Source: Polychytrium aggregatum
Lineage: Eukaryota > Chytridiomycota > Chytridiomycetes > Polychytriales
Direction: 5' to 3'
DNA length: 64,000 bases
Assembly: GCF_025602895.1 (NCBI RefSeq)
Contig: NW_026516203.1
Coordinates: 868,001 to 932,000 of the forward strand
In this document: in pieces, positions 40,583 through 52,900 of the stretch
Numbering within the stretch: position 1 is the first letter of the stretch
How the letters are laid out: every line of letters begins with the position of its first letter
Notes under the pieces: generated by a model
What the model saw: the letters and a program-made list of their open reading frames with translations, nothing else
Told to the model about the DNA's origin: nothing
Database searches by the model: none
Program-made: the position numbers and the translations under genes

Positions 40583-43500
40583 ATGTTGGCCATTCGAGCG
40601 CTGCGTCGCGGCGGTCTTGGCTTCCGCATGGGCCTCCGTCATGGGAGCCATCGCCCCGACCTTCGGATGACGGTTATTCGAGGCCACGCCTCCCCAGCGA
40701 CAATCGCGGCTATTGCTTTCGGCCGTGCGGGATATAGCTCCACGACGTCGCCACCACCGGCCCCATCCGACGGCTCATCTGCGGACACCAAGGAATCCTC
40801 AGAAGCCAACCGAGATCCTTCTCACTCCTCTTCGAAACCCGCTCGCCCGGTGCCGGTACCGTCGCCACCGTTTTCGACTCCCGTGCAAGATTCATCAACA
40901 ACATTGTCATCATCGGCCTCATCCTCTGGTTCCTATCCTCCTCCGCCACCGTCACCACCATCACCACCATCACCGCCGCCGCCGCTGCATGGACATGACC
41001 CTTCGAATCCCACCCACGAGTCAACATCATCGTCGCAGCCGTTTGATCAACCAGTTGAGCATGAGTCGCTTTCCAGGATCCTGCACCGTCCGATCTCCAT
41101 CTCCGATGTCATGCCCGAGTTGAGAGTCACTCTTCAGCATCCCGCTGGTGTTCCAACGCCGCATCCAGATCCGGACCCATCGCCGCAGCCGCAGAGCGAC
41201 CGTCCGTTGGTCGATGACGGTGGCTCGTCGGCCTCGAAAGCCGCACCCAGCTCGTCCGCTGCTCCCACCAATGCAGCCAGTCCGCCGGACGCCAAGTCCG
41301 GTGATGTAAGCGACGACGGTATGCCTCTTGAGCAAACGTCGCTCAATGACCTGTTTGATCCCGAGATCGCCCAGGTGGTCCATCCTGTCGAGCCCAAGCC
41401 CAAGAGCACCAAGCCCGTTGCCGAGGACTCGTCAGACTCGAAGCAAAATGCGCAATTCCTGGCCGAGCTGTACCTGTCGCATTCTGTTCCAAGCTCCAAG
41501 CTCAGCATGAATATTCGTGCTGTGGTGGGTATCGCTGCACCGGGCTATTCATTATTGCTGTGTATATCCTTGCGAGAGGAGCCGTATGGCGGACGCTTGT
41601 TGTTCCCGACTGGCCAGCGATGCTTCATCCTGGTAGTGCGTTTGCCGCAACTCCGTCTCTGACAGTGTTTCGGCGGTGGTCCTAACAATTCCCCCCCCCT
41701 GAACTGGACTTGTGAATCTCGCCAGATTTTCGATGCCATGGGTGACGTCCAGACGATCAATGGAGAGGTTTGTTGCTGGCAGCCCTGGGTCTGGCTGCGA
41801 TCGTGCATGCTCGTCAATTGCGGAGGCTAGCACACCCTGTTTCCTTGACTCACAAACCCTTAATTAACCAACTCCACCAACCAGTTCAAAAAGGCGGATC
41901 TGTGTGCTCAGCACTCGCTGATGCCACGCGACTTGCGCAAGGTTCGCTCTGGCCCCCGGAATGCTCGCTTGATGCCATGCGTTTGCATAGCAGCTCGAAA
42001 TCGCTTGCGGCGAGTGCCCATCTCAACCAGGAAACAGCGCTGTCGTCATCCTGCTGACCCTTGCCCTGATCTCTGTGCTATTTGGACTTGATGCTGTGGC
42101 CCTTAGATCGACAGCGCCACTTCCCAGTCATTCCCCGCAATTCTCGTTCGCGAAAAGGCGCTGCTGCTTCACTTGCTGCACATCCGGGCTTTGATCAAGG
42201 GTACGTCACTTATCGCTCCGAGCTCGACTGAATCGGACTCGTCATGCCTATCCCCATGGCCATCAGGGACTGGGAGCAAGGTTGCGTGCTGGAGACATGG
42301 CGGGACGCGGTCGGATGGGTTTGGCTCTATTGATGTTGTTGACGGGTTATGTGGCCCTGGGCCGACTTTGGTTGATGTTTCCTGACGTATTTGTCTCATG
42401 CGCTCACTCTTTAGCCAACAGCGTCATTCTCCTGGAGCCTTCATCGGCAGTCGATCCCCACCACCAGTCCGCGTTCATGCATGACCTGCAAGGCAAGCTT
42501 CGACTGAAGGAAAGCACCTACGAGCTGCGGTAAGAGCATCGCCATGCAGCAGTGCCTCAAGCCACGGAACTGGATCTGGCCGATACCAACTGTTGTATCC
42601 TCTGCGTCCGTTCCAGGGCCCTCGAAGCAATTTTGAACAGCGTCGTGGCGTCTCTCCAAGCCGATCGGAACGCTCTGGTCAACCAGTGCGAGACGCTCCT
42701 GAACGAGCTCGAAACCAGCATCAACGAGCAGAATCTGAGGGAGCTGCTCGAGTGCCGAAGAAAGGCGAGCAAGCTGGCTCAAAAGGTCGAGGACATTGGT
42801 GCAGCCTTGAGCGAAATTCTCAACAGGTAAGCCGCGGCTTTGCCAAACCCAGATCAATTTCTGCTGTTGGCCTGGCCCGAATGCTGGGGCTTGGAGGTCT
42901 ATCATGCAGAATTGCTGTGCTGTTGTATCGGCCTGCACACCTCCTGGAGCACCGCCGCTTGTTTCTCATCGATTGGAATCGCTTTATCCGATGCGTGATG
43001 GCGTTCAATCGGGAATGTCCCCATGATATGATCCAATTAGCGATGAGGATCTCGCCGGCATGTATCTGACCGACAAGAGTCGGGGCCATCGCCGAGAGAC
43101 CTCGGACCACCTTGAGGTCGAGCTCTTGATCGAGCACTACACCAAACTGACAAACGGTAGGCCGTCGCGCAGCCAGCTTCAGAGCGAGAGCGTTGCCAAT
43201 GGTGCATGCAATTCCAGTCGGGATGTCAGCCCGGATGCCAACCTGGATGCCAACCTGGATGCCTACCGGGCTCGATGCTATCGATACGAGTCTCCACCGC
43301 GATTGCCGTGGCCGTTGGCCATGTCCGAGCTCTGTCGAATCGTCCCTCTGACTACCTCTGGTATGGCTTCACGCTGCCTCTCTGGCAGAAATCGCGAGCA
43401 CTGTGTCAAGCGTCAGCAGCAACCTCAAGAACACACAGGACGTCACCAACATTGTCCTTGCGAGCCAGCGTAACGACCTCATCATGTTTGAGCTCCGAGC

Positions 43501-43869
43501 CGTTCTCGCAACCTTGGCGGTTTCGTGCGGCAGCCTGGTCGCCTCTGTCTTTGGCATGAACTTGGTCACGTCTCTGGAAGGCAGCCCCGTGGCGTTTATG
43601 GCTGTGGTCAGCAGCATGACGCTGCTGATTGGAGCCGTGATGCTCTCAAGCATGCGGAGCATGGAAAGGATCCGCCCGGACCGGCGTCGGCTGCCCTCCA
43701 GTTTGCGACTGCTGGACAACCCCAAGGTAAGCACGGCAAGGCTGCCATGCCCACTATCGCACCACCGATCGCTTCACCGCCGAGCGGATACCGATACTTC
43801 TGACGCACACCGACTCACGATCCTGTTGCCCTGATTTCTGCCGTTTCTCAGCCCATCGCCCCCCGATGA
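40583..43869 (+). CDS. MRS2: Mrs2/Lpe10-type mitochondrial Mg2+ channel with a long disordered N-terminus
   Basis: Nine exons: 40583-41524, 41726-41767, 41885-41941, 42107-42200, 42415-42529, 42617-42826, 43041-43156, 43389-43726 and 43852-43869. They give 643 residues, in frame throughout. Residues 1-40 form an Arg-rich presequence (MLAIRALRRGGLGFRMGLRH). The next roughly 260 residues are Ser/Pro-rich and unlike the family. The Mrs2 core starts near IFDAMGDVQTINGEFKKADL and continues DLRKIDSATSQSFPAILVRE, then KALLLHLLHIRALIKANSVI. After the coiled arms come DLAGMYLTDKSRG, HHxE-type HLEVELLIEHYTKL and SSNLKNTQDVTNIVLASQRN. Two membrane helices flank the signature FGMN (SLVASVFGMNLVTSLEGSPV), the family's G-M-N selectivity motif. 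It forms a pentamer in the inner mitochondrial membrane. The length is well above the usual 400-500. Confidence 0.93.
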
Positions 43870-45105
43870 TCGAGCCGTGGGCTGGCGCAACTCTGAACAG
43901 TTTCCGCCTCACTTGCAACGAAATGCCACAAATACACGGATCTCATGCGTCCTCTGTCTTTCTTCACTCGCTCCCGTCACGAGCACAATGCTATCACACC
44001 CGCACTCGATCAGGGAGACAAACGCCCGTGGAGGAGTCGATTGAGGGCCGGGCCGTGCCATCCGAGACGAATGCACTTGCGACAGCCATCCGCTGATAAG
44101 CGTCACTTGAATACACGCCGATCTGCCTTGTACCCGAGCAAGTAGTGCTGGTCCTTGGCCAACCTGAAACACGAAATGTAACTCGCTCCAGCGGCCAACC
44201 GTCTGGACCGCGATTCTGCCCCGACCGTTTGTCAACGAGTCGTGGCATGATCCGGCCGAACCATAGACTGCAGACGGCGGCAAGGCACTGGAGATGAGCC
44301 TGGAAGAGTATTTCTCCTTCCCTCTATCCTTCCAACAACAGCTCCACGTGAGACTGGGGTTTCCAAGTAAATGGAGCCAGGATCCCACAGGATGCCGAAG
44401 CAGGGTGAGGAAGGGGGGGGAGAGAAGCCGCCTCCATCCACGAGGGATAGTTTGCTCTTGCCGAGTGTCTGGTCTCACGATATCTATGGACAAGATACGA
44501 AGAAATTTGGCTCGGCGTGGTGTGTTGTGCGCTTGGCACTCGCTGGGGAGGGGGGATCTTACGCTATGACAGAGGTCCGGGATCATAGATCGAGTTGCGA
44601 GATGCGAGATGTGAGATCAAGATGGAGGTGGGTGGTGGGGGAGCGGATGTGGGATTGAGAGAAAACGGGTGTGGCTTGTGCTGATTAGCCAGACTCGATC
44701 CAGACTCGATCCAGGCTGCAGCCGAACTGCGGCACACGTCCATGTTTGCCGAGTTTGATCGGTCGCAACCAAGACCCAGACAGACACGTTTCATTCTGAA
44801 CAAACTGTATTGTCCCTGGGGGCAAATGAGCCACGCCAAAGATGTCCGTCAGTGTACACACATAGAAGAAGAAGAAGAAGCGGCTGGCATCATAGGAGTT
44901 GACAACCACATTACTGTGGACCACGACTACCGACAGCGTGAATTATCGGATAGAACAGTCGAATAGAATGTGAAGTAGAGCTTGTATGACACCAATTAAA
45001 ATACCAAAGGGAAGATCGGATACGAGGTAGCAAACCAGGAAACGATACAGCCCAAGAAAAGTGTGGGGGGGGGGAGTGTATGTTGGTGAATCCGAATGGA
45101 TCGCT
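43870..45105. other. Convergent intergenic region between MRS2 and chitin deacetylase stops
   Basis: About 1.24 kb with no supportable gene. It includes a two-fold CAGACTCGATCC repeat near 44690-44715 and a GAA run near 44866-44880. Open frames on either strand show no family features. Confidence 0.5.
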
Positions 45106-46859
45106 CTAGAGGGCAAGCATAGTGACAAGGGCAACGACCACCAAAGCAGCGGCCTGCCAGCGGAGAGTCGAAGCGCCGTTAGCGTTGTGAAGGGGGGCAG
45201 GAGCGGCGGCGGTTGGGGGAGGCGCAGGGGCAGAGGACGAGGGGCTTGGGAGCGACGCCGAAGACGAAGGGCCGTTGGGCAGAGTCGAGTTGAGCTGGTA
45301 CCAGGGGATGTTAACGCAGGTTCCGACGGGGACAATCTTGAATGTGCTCTGGAGCTTGTTGTCCTGGGCCCACTTGAGAATGTTGAGGGCGACGGAGGAG
45401 GTGAACGGGTTAATGTCGTGACTGAGCGAGATCAGGCCCGAGTGCTGGTTGGGGTTGAACCAGGTCTTGACAAAGTTGTTGAAGACGGCGGCACCGGTGG
45501 CACTGTCCTGGGTCGCCTGGTCGGCGGCAAAGTCGTCGGCATTCCAGAGGGTGATGACATAGCCGAGAGCACCAACGATGGCACGGACGCGGTCATCAAT
45601 GTCGCCGTAGGGCGGGCGGAAGAAGCGGGGAACCTGGCCCGTGGCGTTGTAGATGATGGCCTCGGTGTACTTGATCTCGGCGACGATCTGCTCGTTGCTC
45701 AGGGCCGTCAGGGGGTGGTGTGTCCAGGTGTGAACGCCGATTTGGTAGCCGGCCCTGTATTCATCGAGCAGGACCGAGGGGTTGATGGCGGCGTTGACGC
45801 CGACAATGAAGAAGGTGCTCTTGATGTTCATGGCGTCGAGCTGGGCACGGATGGACACCGAGTCGTAGTGGTTGACGGGATCGACGGTGGGTCCGTCGTC
45901 GAAAGAGATTCCCCAAGTGTTGTTATCAGGGCAGGTCCAGACATCGGCCTTGTAGTAGGCAGTGTCGGTCTTGCGCACGCAGAGGGTGCCGGGCCAGTAG
46001 CAGTTGGCGACGGCTGGGGAGCGACGGGCGAAGGGCATACCAGAGTTCAGCAGCCGAAACAGGGTCAGAAGAGCCACCCGCCGAGGATGCGGGGCTGAAC
46101 GAACGCAGCCATGCCAACAACAAAGCATGCTGGAGAAGTGTGCAAGACCCAAGGCCACCTGGACACACTTACGATCGCCACGGTAAGTCACATTGCTGTA
46201 CAAGATGTAGTTCGAGACAGGCAAGTTCCAGAGCTGGTCGGGCACCACAGACTTGACATAGTTCACGGCGCTGCGAGAGAGACACAGTGCGATTGAGCAG
46301 CAGGATCGAGGGAAGTGCAATCAGGGCGGATTGAGCAGCGACTGAGACGAGCACACCCAGAGATACAAAACAGCGGCCAAGCAGACGCCCGGCAGCCCGA
46401 GGCACACAGCAGCGCCAGTCCCGCAAAGCACAGCATCAGGATGGCGCTTACTCGACAACCAGAGGATCCTGCAGGTACTGGCCGGTGATGAACAGCGTCT
46501 GATCCAGAGGAGGATAGCCTGGTCGGGCGAGAGCGCAGGTGAGTTGCGGGTGTTCAAGAAGGATTCACCCGGCAGGAGACAGCCAAGGACAATGTGAAGA
46601 CAAGCAGGATCCAACGCACAGTGCTCCCTCCAGCCAAGTGCATGGATCGAAAGACCAGCAACCAAAGGAGAACAGAGAAACATGGCAGCCAGGCAGTGAG
46701 CCGAGAGAGGCCCGACCGGCCCGACCGGCAGTCTTGTCCCAGACGCTCTGCTGCACCGACAAACGTACTGGCGGGTTGAGGAGGCGGGATGTTGAGCTTG
46801 AGGCCCTGGGCAGCGGCGGCGGCGGCCAGAGGCAACAGCGTCAGGAGTTGCTTCCACAT
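45106..46859 (-). CDS. Chitin deacetylase (CE4), secreted and probably GPI-anchored
   Basis: Four exons: 46769-46859, 46452-46518, 46173-46270 and 45106-46013, giving 387 residues, all in frame. The enzyme converts chitin to chitosan at the cell wall. A signal peptide (MWKQLLTLLPLAAAAAAQG) is followed by a chitin-deacetylase-type lead (SYPPLDQTLFITGQYLQDPL). The NodB domain has motif 1 GISFDDGPT with the catalytic and metal Asp pair, and motif 2 HTWTHHP with two metal His. Motif 3 is RFFRPPYGDIDDR, motif 4 is LWNADDFA and motif 5 is LISLSHDI. After the domain comes a Ser/Pro/Ala-rich stalk, then ASTLRWQAAALVVVALVTML, a hydrophobic tail fitting a GPI signal. Confidence 0.94.
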
Positions 46860-47181
46860 TCTGGGCGATGGAGATCTCTGCGGCGGAATCGGCTGATGCC
46901 CGGACGGTGCTTGGATGGTGCTTGGGCGATGCCGAGATGGTGTCTGGACGGTGCCCGACAGATGTTCCCGACAGATATCCCCGGCCGAGATGCAGGGCTG
47001 AGATGCGGGACTGAGCGCCTGGAGGGGGGCGAGGCTGAAGAGCGAAAGAGAACGCAAACGCGCGGACGCACGCGATGTCGTGCATGTGCGACCTCGGCGT
47101 GTCGGCGGTATATTGACAATGACCGCGCTGAAGCGCTGTACCACGCATGCGGGCGAGAGCGACACCAACCAGACATTCGCA

Positions 47182-47185
<4 letters not shown>

Positions 47186-47222
<37 letters not shown>
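47186..47222. repeat. (AGCC)n microsatellite
   Basis: About nine tandem copies of AGCC upstream of the chitin deacetylase gene. Confidence 0.92.
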
Positions 47223-47223
<1 letters not shown>

Positions 47224-47449
47224 CAAGGAAGGTCAGCCAACCCAAACTCTGCTGCCAAGAGAACAAGCTGAGACGTGGGCGGCAAAGCAAGGGTGGGGGC
47301 ACAGGCCGAAGCACGGCAGCGAAGCAGGGCGGCAGAAGCACGGCCCTGCGGCCCATGGAGACACTGCGGCGACCCACCCCGGGCTCAGCCCGTGCCTGTG
47401 TCTGCCGATGGAGCCGTCTGTTCCGCGTATGGCTCTGCTGCCATCATGT

Positions 47450-47522
47450 CTCCATCATGTCTCCATCCCGTCTCCATCATGTCTCCATCATGTCTCCATC
47501 ATGTCTCCATCGTATCTCCATC
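47450..47522. repeat. 11-bp tandem repeat
   Basis: About six to seven copies of the unit TCTCCATCATG with a few variants (CATCCCG, CATCGTA), in the intergenic region right of the chitin deacetylase gene. Confidence 0.9.
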
Positions 47523-47691
47523 TCGGCCTCTGTTCATGCGGCCGAGCACCGCAGAATCGTCGCGCTCCTGCAACGGGATGGGCTGATGGAATCGTGCGAC
47601 AATGCGTTCTTGGCAGACGCTGGCGGGTTGCCATGGAGCAGCGCCTCCTCGCGGGCTTTCGCGCTGTGACGGGAAGCCATGCCTTCGTCGG

Positions 47692-48171
47692 TCAGAGAAA
47701 CACATGCCGGGCGATTTGGAGGACCTTGCAGAATATCTGGTAGGTCCGATGCCGTCGCAGACGGATGAGCTTGATGCGCCACCAGCGTCGCAGGCGAGAT
47801 TCGTCTTCAAAGGCAACTGATTTTGAGCGTCGCTGTGTGCGAGTCGACCGGCGATAGAGGGTGCTGACATCTTCCTGGAGCAGTTCGGCCGAGTGCCCCT
47901 CCAAGGCCACGTCGACTGACACCAGCACCGACGACAGCTCGCCAAACGTCTGGCACAGCGGCGCCGCCTCAGGAACAATCAAGATCGACTCGGGCACCAG
48001 TGGAATGAGCTCTTGCGACTCGAGGGTGTCCAAGGATACCAGTATGTCGTCGGCGTCGGGCTCGGCAATCGGCACAACGACGGGATCCGAGGGATCACAT
48101 GGTTTGATCATAAAGTTCATCCAGCTGAGAGTTGGGCAGAGTGGGAGTGCACAGGCACTTGGACGAGCCAC
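47692..48171 (-). CDS. Hypothetical protein, doubtful small gene
   Basis: A 159-codon frame, perhaps starting at the internal Met of MNFMIKPCDPSDPVVVP. Its product is acidic and hydrophobic in the first two thirds (VPIAEPDADDILVSLDTLES). It is strongly basic in the last third (ESRLRRWWRIKLIRLRRHR), a non-random pattern that might reflect real coding. It resembles no family I know. It could be one exon of a larger minus-strand gene extending to about 48680, where an Ala/Thr/Gln-rich ATG frame lies, but no consistent splice set was found. Confidence 0.3.
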   Translation of the reverse strand: MARPSACALPLCPTLSWMNFMIKPCDPSDPVVVPIAEPDADDILVSLDTLESQELIPLVPESILIVPEAAPLCQTFGELSSVLVSVDVALEGHSAELLQEDVSTLYRRSTRTQRRSKSVAFEDESRLRRWWRIKLIRLRRHRTYQIFCKVLQIARHVFL

Positions 48172-49908
48172 CGATTAGGAGGGAGATGCCGGCGAGAGGC
48201 ACCACGCTCGAGTACTTGGCCAGGGAGCTGCGGTGATCGTGGGTAGATTTGAAGCTTTGTCAATCAAATTGAACTTTGGTTGGGACTGCTGGGGTGATCG
48301 ATGGAGTTGTCGAAGTACTCGATACAGCCGTTGGAGTAGTCGAGTCTCTGTGTAGAGTAGCCGAGCCTGTCGCTGAAGTAATCGGTGCAGCTGAGAGGAC
48401 TTTGCTAGGGCGGTATAGTGTGTGCCGCAGCCACCGCATGCGTTTCGCTGTGGAGCCAGGGGGTGATGATGGCGGTATCGTGGAGGAATATCCAGGGTTC
48501 TGGCGGCAGAGTGATTGTTCGATCAAAGTCGGCGCGAGCCGTGGAGAGCCAGATCCGACAAGGTCACACGCCAGTCTTGGTTGGATCGGAGATGGAAGGT
48601 GCAGCTTGGGTCGTTACAGCTGCAGATGCTTGTGCTGTTGCAGATGCTTGTGGTTCTGCGGGTGTGGACATCACTTCCGGCGGGAGTCCAGCTGCGTTTT
48701 ATACGCGCAGGCTCTTGGGTACCACTGCAGAGCTGCAATCGGGGGGTCGGGGGCGATCGTCCAGCGACAATCGTGGGCGGCCTCTGTCGCCAGTATGCCC
48801 GGCGGGCCTATTTTTAGCGGCCGTGCTCTTGATCGGAACAGAGGCGATGGCCCACCGGGACGCAAACACCGTTGCGACGCCCCCTCCTCCATCCTTGATC
48901 CGAGCACTACAGACCAACCTACATATCGGCCCTCAATGACTGGTTAAAGAGTTGGCGGGGGCAGGACACCCGCACACGTCGCCCCGCGCAGAGCCAGAGT
49001 CCTGCCTCCTGCGAACTCACCGATCCGCGCAGCCGATTGCTCGACCGGCCTGTCGCGTGGGAATCCAAACTCTGCAGAGCTTGGGCCAAGGCGCGGCCGC
49101 CAGTCTCGGCGGCTCACATCCGCAGACAGTCGTCGGTACCTGCGGTCTTTGGGAGGCGACCGACGAATGCCTGTGCCGGCCGGCGATGCCAGTCGTACGG
49201 AGGAGGCAGTGTGTTCGTTATCGTTCGGCAGGATGCTCGTTATCGTCCGGCAGTACTGGTAATCTCTCGACGGTGCATCGACCATTTGCGGGCAGTGCAC
49301 CTCATTCAGTCTCTAAACTCATTCGCTCACTGGACTCCTTGATGTGGACACGCTGTCAGCACGTTCACACGTCGATCGCCCATTTCATCACCCACTTAAT
49401 CATTACTTAATCACTTAGATAGCCACTTACGTAATAGATTATTTAACGACTTACTGGTCCACTTACTTGATCGCTTATTTGATCGCTCCGCGGCGCCACA
49501 TATCATCTTTATGATCACCACAATGGCTTGTTCGCCGCTGCTCATCCAAGACAAATCCCCCTCGGCTGCGCCCTCGCGGGCCGCATGACCGTCCCATTCC
49601 CATCGTCCCATTCCCGCTGCCACCAGCCGCCCTCTGCATTTCGCCGTGGGAATAGCCTTCCCACTGCCCCACCCTTCTTGTTCCTCCAGGCCATGTCCCG
49701 CCCGCTTCCATGTCTGCTGCCCGTCGAGATGCTGCCCGTCGAGGTGCTCATCCCGAGCCCGGGAGGAGGCTCGTCGGCACCCTCTCCCGATTGGCGCTCA
49801 ATCGTATCGGCCATACTTCAGCCCCCGTCCAGCCCCTTCGCCACTGCAATCGCTCTCTTCTTTCCGCAGCGCATTGCCGCTTGCCATTCATCCAGGATCA
49901 ACCCACAC
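48172..49908. other. Intergenic region left of the GH31 gene
   Basis: About 1.7 kb. Possible exon-like minus-strand stretches lie at 48260-48680 (Ser/Thr/Pro- and Ala-rich). The segment 49380-49500 is A+T-rich with repeated ACTTA-containing words. The right end is C-rich 5' flank of the glycosidase gene. The upstream frame continuous with the glycosidase (from 49528) is not favoured as coding, because the signal peptide begins at 49909. Confidence 0.4.
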
Positions 49909-52900
49909 ATGTTCTCGAGATTGGCATCGCGCTGGGCCGTCCTTTGGGCCGTCTGCGGCCTCCTCCTCCTCCTCGTCGCCAACTCCCGCGCTCTGGCCAC
50001 CAACCCTGTCCGTTCCTCTCAGGCGGCTGTCGAACACCCTGGCATCGCTGACCCTGGTTCGCACATCACCCCCGGTCCCGTCACTTCCGTCGAGCATATC
50101 GGTGCCTTCCAATTCTTGGTCAACACCACCACAACCTCGTCGCTCGTCTCTGTGGTCTCGGCCCGGGTCATTCACATCGAGACCTTGCCCATCCACCAAG
50201 AGTTTGGGTTTCCTTGGCCACGGGCTCCTATCGTTGTCGGACAGGCTTCATTCCCAGTTCCTTCCAAGGTCCCTGTCCTCGCAAAGACCCACCACGGCCA
50301 TCAGATCCATATCCGAGACAGTGGCTTGGTCCTCCAATTCACTTCCGACCCGCTGCGGTTCTCGCTCTACCACAGCCCTTCGACTCTCTCAGGCTCGTCC
50401 AGCCGCCTTCCCGATGACGATGTCTCCATTGATGTGGCTGGTCTCGACCTGGTTTGGGAGGAAACCGAGCCATTGAAGCTCGCCAGAGGATCCGATCCGC
50501 GCAGAAGCGAAGGCAGCACCCACTTCTCGATCCGGTCCCGTCGCAATGCCCAGTATTTCGGCGGCGGCTCGCAGCACGGCCGCTATGCGCTGCGTGGCGA
50601 GACCATCCAGGTATGCGGGTGGGTCTGGTGGGGCTTTTTCCCACAGCACCGAGGGTGGGTGAGTGCGCCGGCGATGTGCGAGCATCAATGCCCTGCTCTC
50701 GGTCTAACAACCCCCATTCGCTTCGCTTCTCCTGCTGGCCTTTGCCGCCTTCGGACCTCAGATTGCCCGTGATGAGAACTGGGACGAGGGCGGCCATCCA
50801 AACTCGGCACCCTTCTATCTGTCCACGGCCGGCTACGGCGTCTTGCGCAACACGTTCGCCCCAGGGGCCTACATCTTCTCGGACCAGTCCAGCGATGCCG
50901 TCGCCTCTTCTTCCCACCACGAGCCCCGCTTCGATGCCTATCTCTTCTGGGGACCCGACTTCAAGACCATCCTCGACGATTACACCCGCCTCACTGGCCG
51001 CCCGATTATGCCACCCATCTACGGCCTCGAAATGGGGGACTCGGACTGCTACCTTCACAACGCCAACCGCGGCGAGCGACACACCTTTGAGGATGCCCTT
51101 GCTGTTGCCCACAAGTATGTCGAGCACGATATGCCGATCGGCTGGTAAGTTGTCCAGATAAGCTGGTCCATGGTCGGCCGGTCTGTCACCTGGCGGATCT
51201 TCTCGCTGCCTTGGCAGTCGAGTTTATCGAGTATCCGATTTGTGGAAGCGTTGCTTCAGGCGTGATTGCAAGTGCCACTGCAGGGGACGTGCTAGGCAAC
51301 TCGGTCGCTCACTCTCTCCGATTTGCCAGGATGCTTGTCAATGACGGATACGGCTGCGGGTAAGTCCTTGCCGTGCTTGGGTGTCGCCCAGCCGTGCTCG
51401 AACGTTGCCTTGCCTTGACTTGTCTTGCTTGAATGTTAACCCAGCTCGCGTCGATTTCCCATTCTCCGGCTCAATCCACTCCGACTCAATCCACTCGGGC
51501 CCGACTCGCTTATCGGCCTTCGCCGAGCATGTAGCTACGAGAACCTGCCCGAGACAGCTACAGCCCTCTCCAGCCTCAACATCACCATGGGCTTATGGAC
51601 CGAATCCAACTTGACCAACCAGCCCTTCGAGATCGGCCCCGGACAAGTGCGCATCCGCAAGCTCGATGTGGCATGGGTCGGCAGCGGCTACGACATGGCC
51701 TTCGAGTCCAGCCAGGTTGCATACGAAGGCATCGAGACGTACTCTGACGCCCGCGGGTTTGTCTGGATGGTCGAGGGGTGGGCCGGCACGCAGCGCTATG
51801 CGGTAATGTGGACCGGCGACCAGAAGGGCACCTGGAACAATGTCCGCATGCATGTGCCAACCTTCCATAGCGCCGGGCTCAGCGGCATGCCGTGGACAGC
51901 CGGTGACATTGACGGTATCTGGCTCGGAAGCCCAGAAACGTATGTGCGCGACCTCCAAGCCAAGGCGTTTTCGCCTGTGCTGATGTCGATGAGCGGATGG
52001 TGTAAGTAGCATTTTGGATCGGCACCAGCTGGCACCAGATGGCAACGAGCTGCTGGTGGAATCTGCAAGGCTATGCGATGGCTGGAATCATGTCCCGCAG
52101 CGCGAGCGATCTCGTCTCTCCCCACGAAGCTCTAATCCTGAACCTTCGCATGTTATTGATGACCTCCTCTAGCTTGGCTCGACAAGGAACGTCGTCTGCC
52201 TGTCGACAAACAGCCCTGGACCCGCGGCGAGCCCTTCACCAGCATCAATCGCAAGTACCTCAAGCTGCGCGAGCAGCTCCTGCCGTATCTGTACACGTAT
52301 GCTCGCGAAGCGCATTCCACAGGCGTTCCGCCAGTACGATCGCTGATCCTAGAGTATAGCCACGATCCCGTTACCTGGACCGACCGGGTCAAGTACGAAT
52401 TCCTGTTCGGCACGAACTTGCTCGTGGCTCCCGTTTACGACGACCGCACCGTCCGCGATGACATTTACTTCCCCGAGGGGGCCTGGTACGACTTTTGGAA
52501 GGGCGCTGTGGTTTCTCACGGCAAGGAGTGGATCAGCCACTTTGATGCGCCGCTCGATGTCCTTCCACTCTTTGTGAAGGCCGGATCGGTCCTCCCGATG
52601 TGGCAGCCGGTCAATTCCTGGCGAGAGCACGACCGCTCCCTCTTGGCGCTCGAGATTTGGGCCCTTGGTCGCAAGGGCGGCTACCACTTTGAGCTTTACG
52701 AAGACGACATGGTGACGCGCGAGTTCCAGGCCGGGAAGTTCGCAACCCAGCTCATCTCCGTGCGCGAAGACCGCAAACGCACTCCCCTGGGCAAGTGCGA
52801 CACCTTGGCCGTCGACCTCCGTCGCCTCGACGGCGAGTACGCCGGTCGGCCAGAGCGACGCACCTACACCCTGCGCATCTTCCATCCCAAGCTCAGCGGC

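Larger units (their letters stand above)
46860..47691. other. Intergenic region upstream of chitin deacetylase, rich in tandem repeats
   Basis: 832 bp containing the presumed chitin deacetylase promoter, a CAGC/AGCC microsatellite (47186-47222) and an 11-bp repeat (47450-47522). A degenerate CCCGACAGATGTTCCCGACA-type repeat also lies near 46900-46980. No gene is supported. Confidence 0.5.

Noticed and set aside
45061-46098. 345-codon plus-strand open frame
   Set aside because: It is the exact antisense shadow of the chitin deacetylase catalytic exon.
46539-47669. 376-codon plus-strand open frame
   Set aside because: It overlaps the chitin deacetylase signal-peptide exon in antisense and runs through two tandem arrays. 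No domain is visible.
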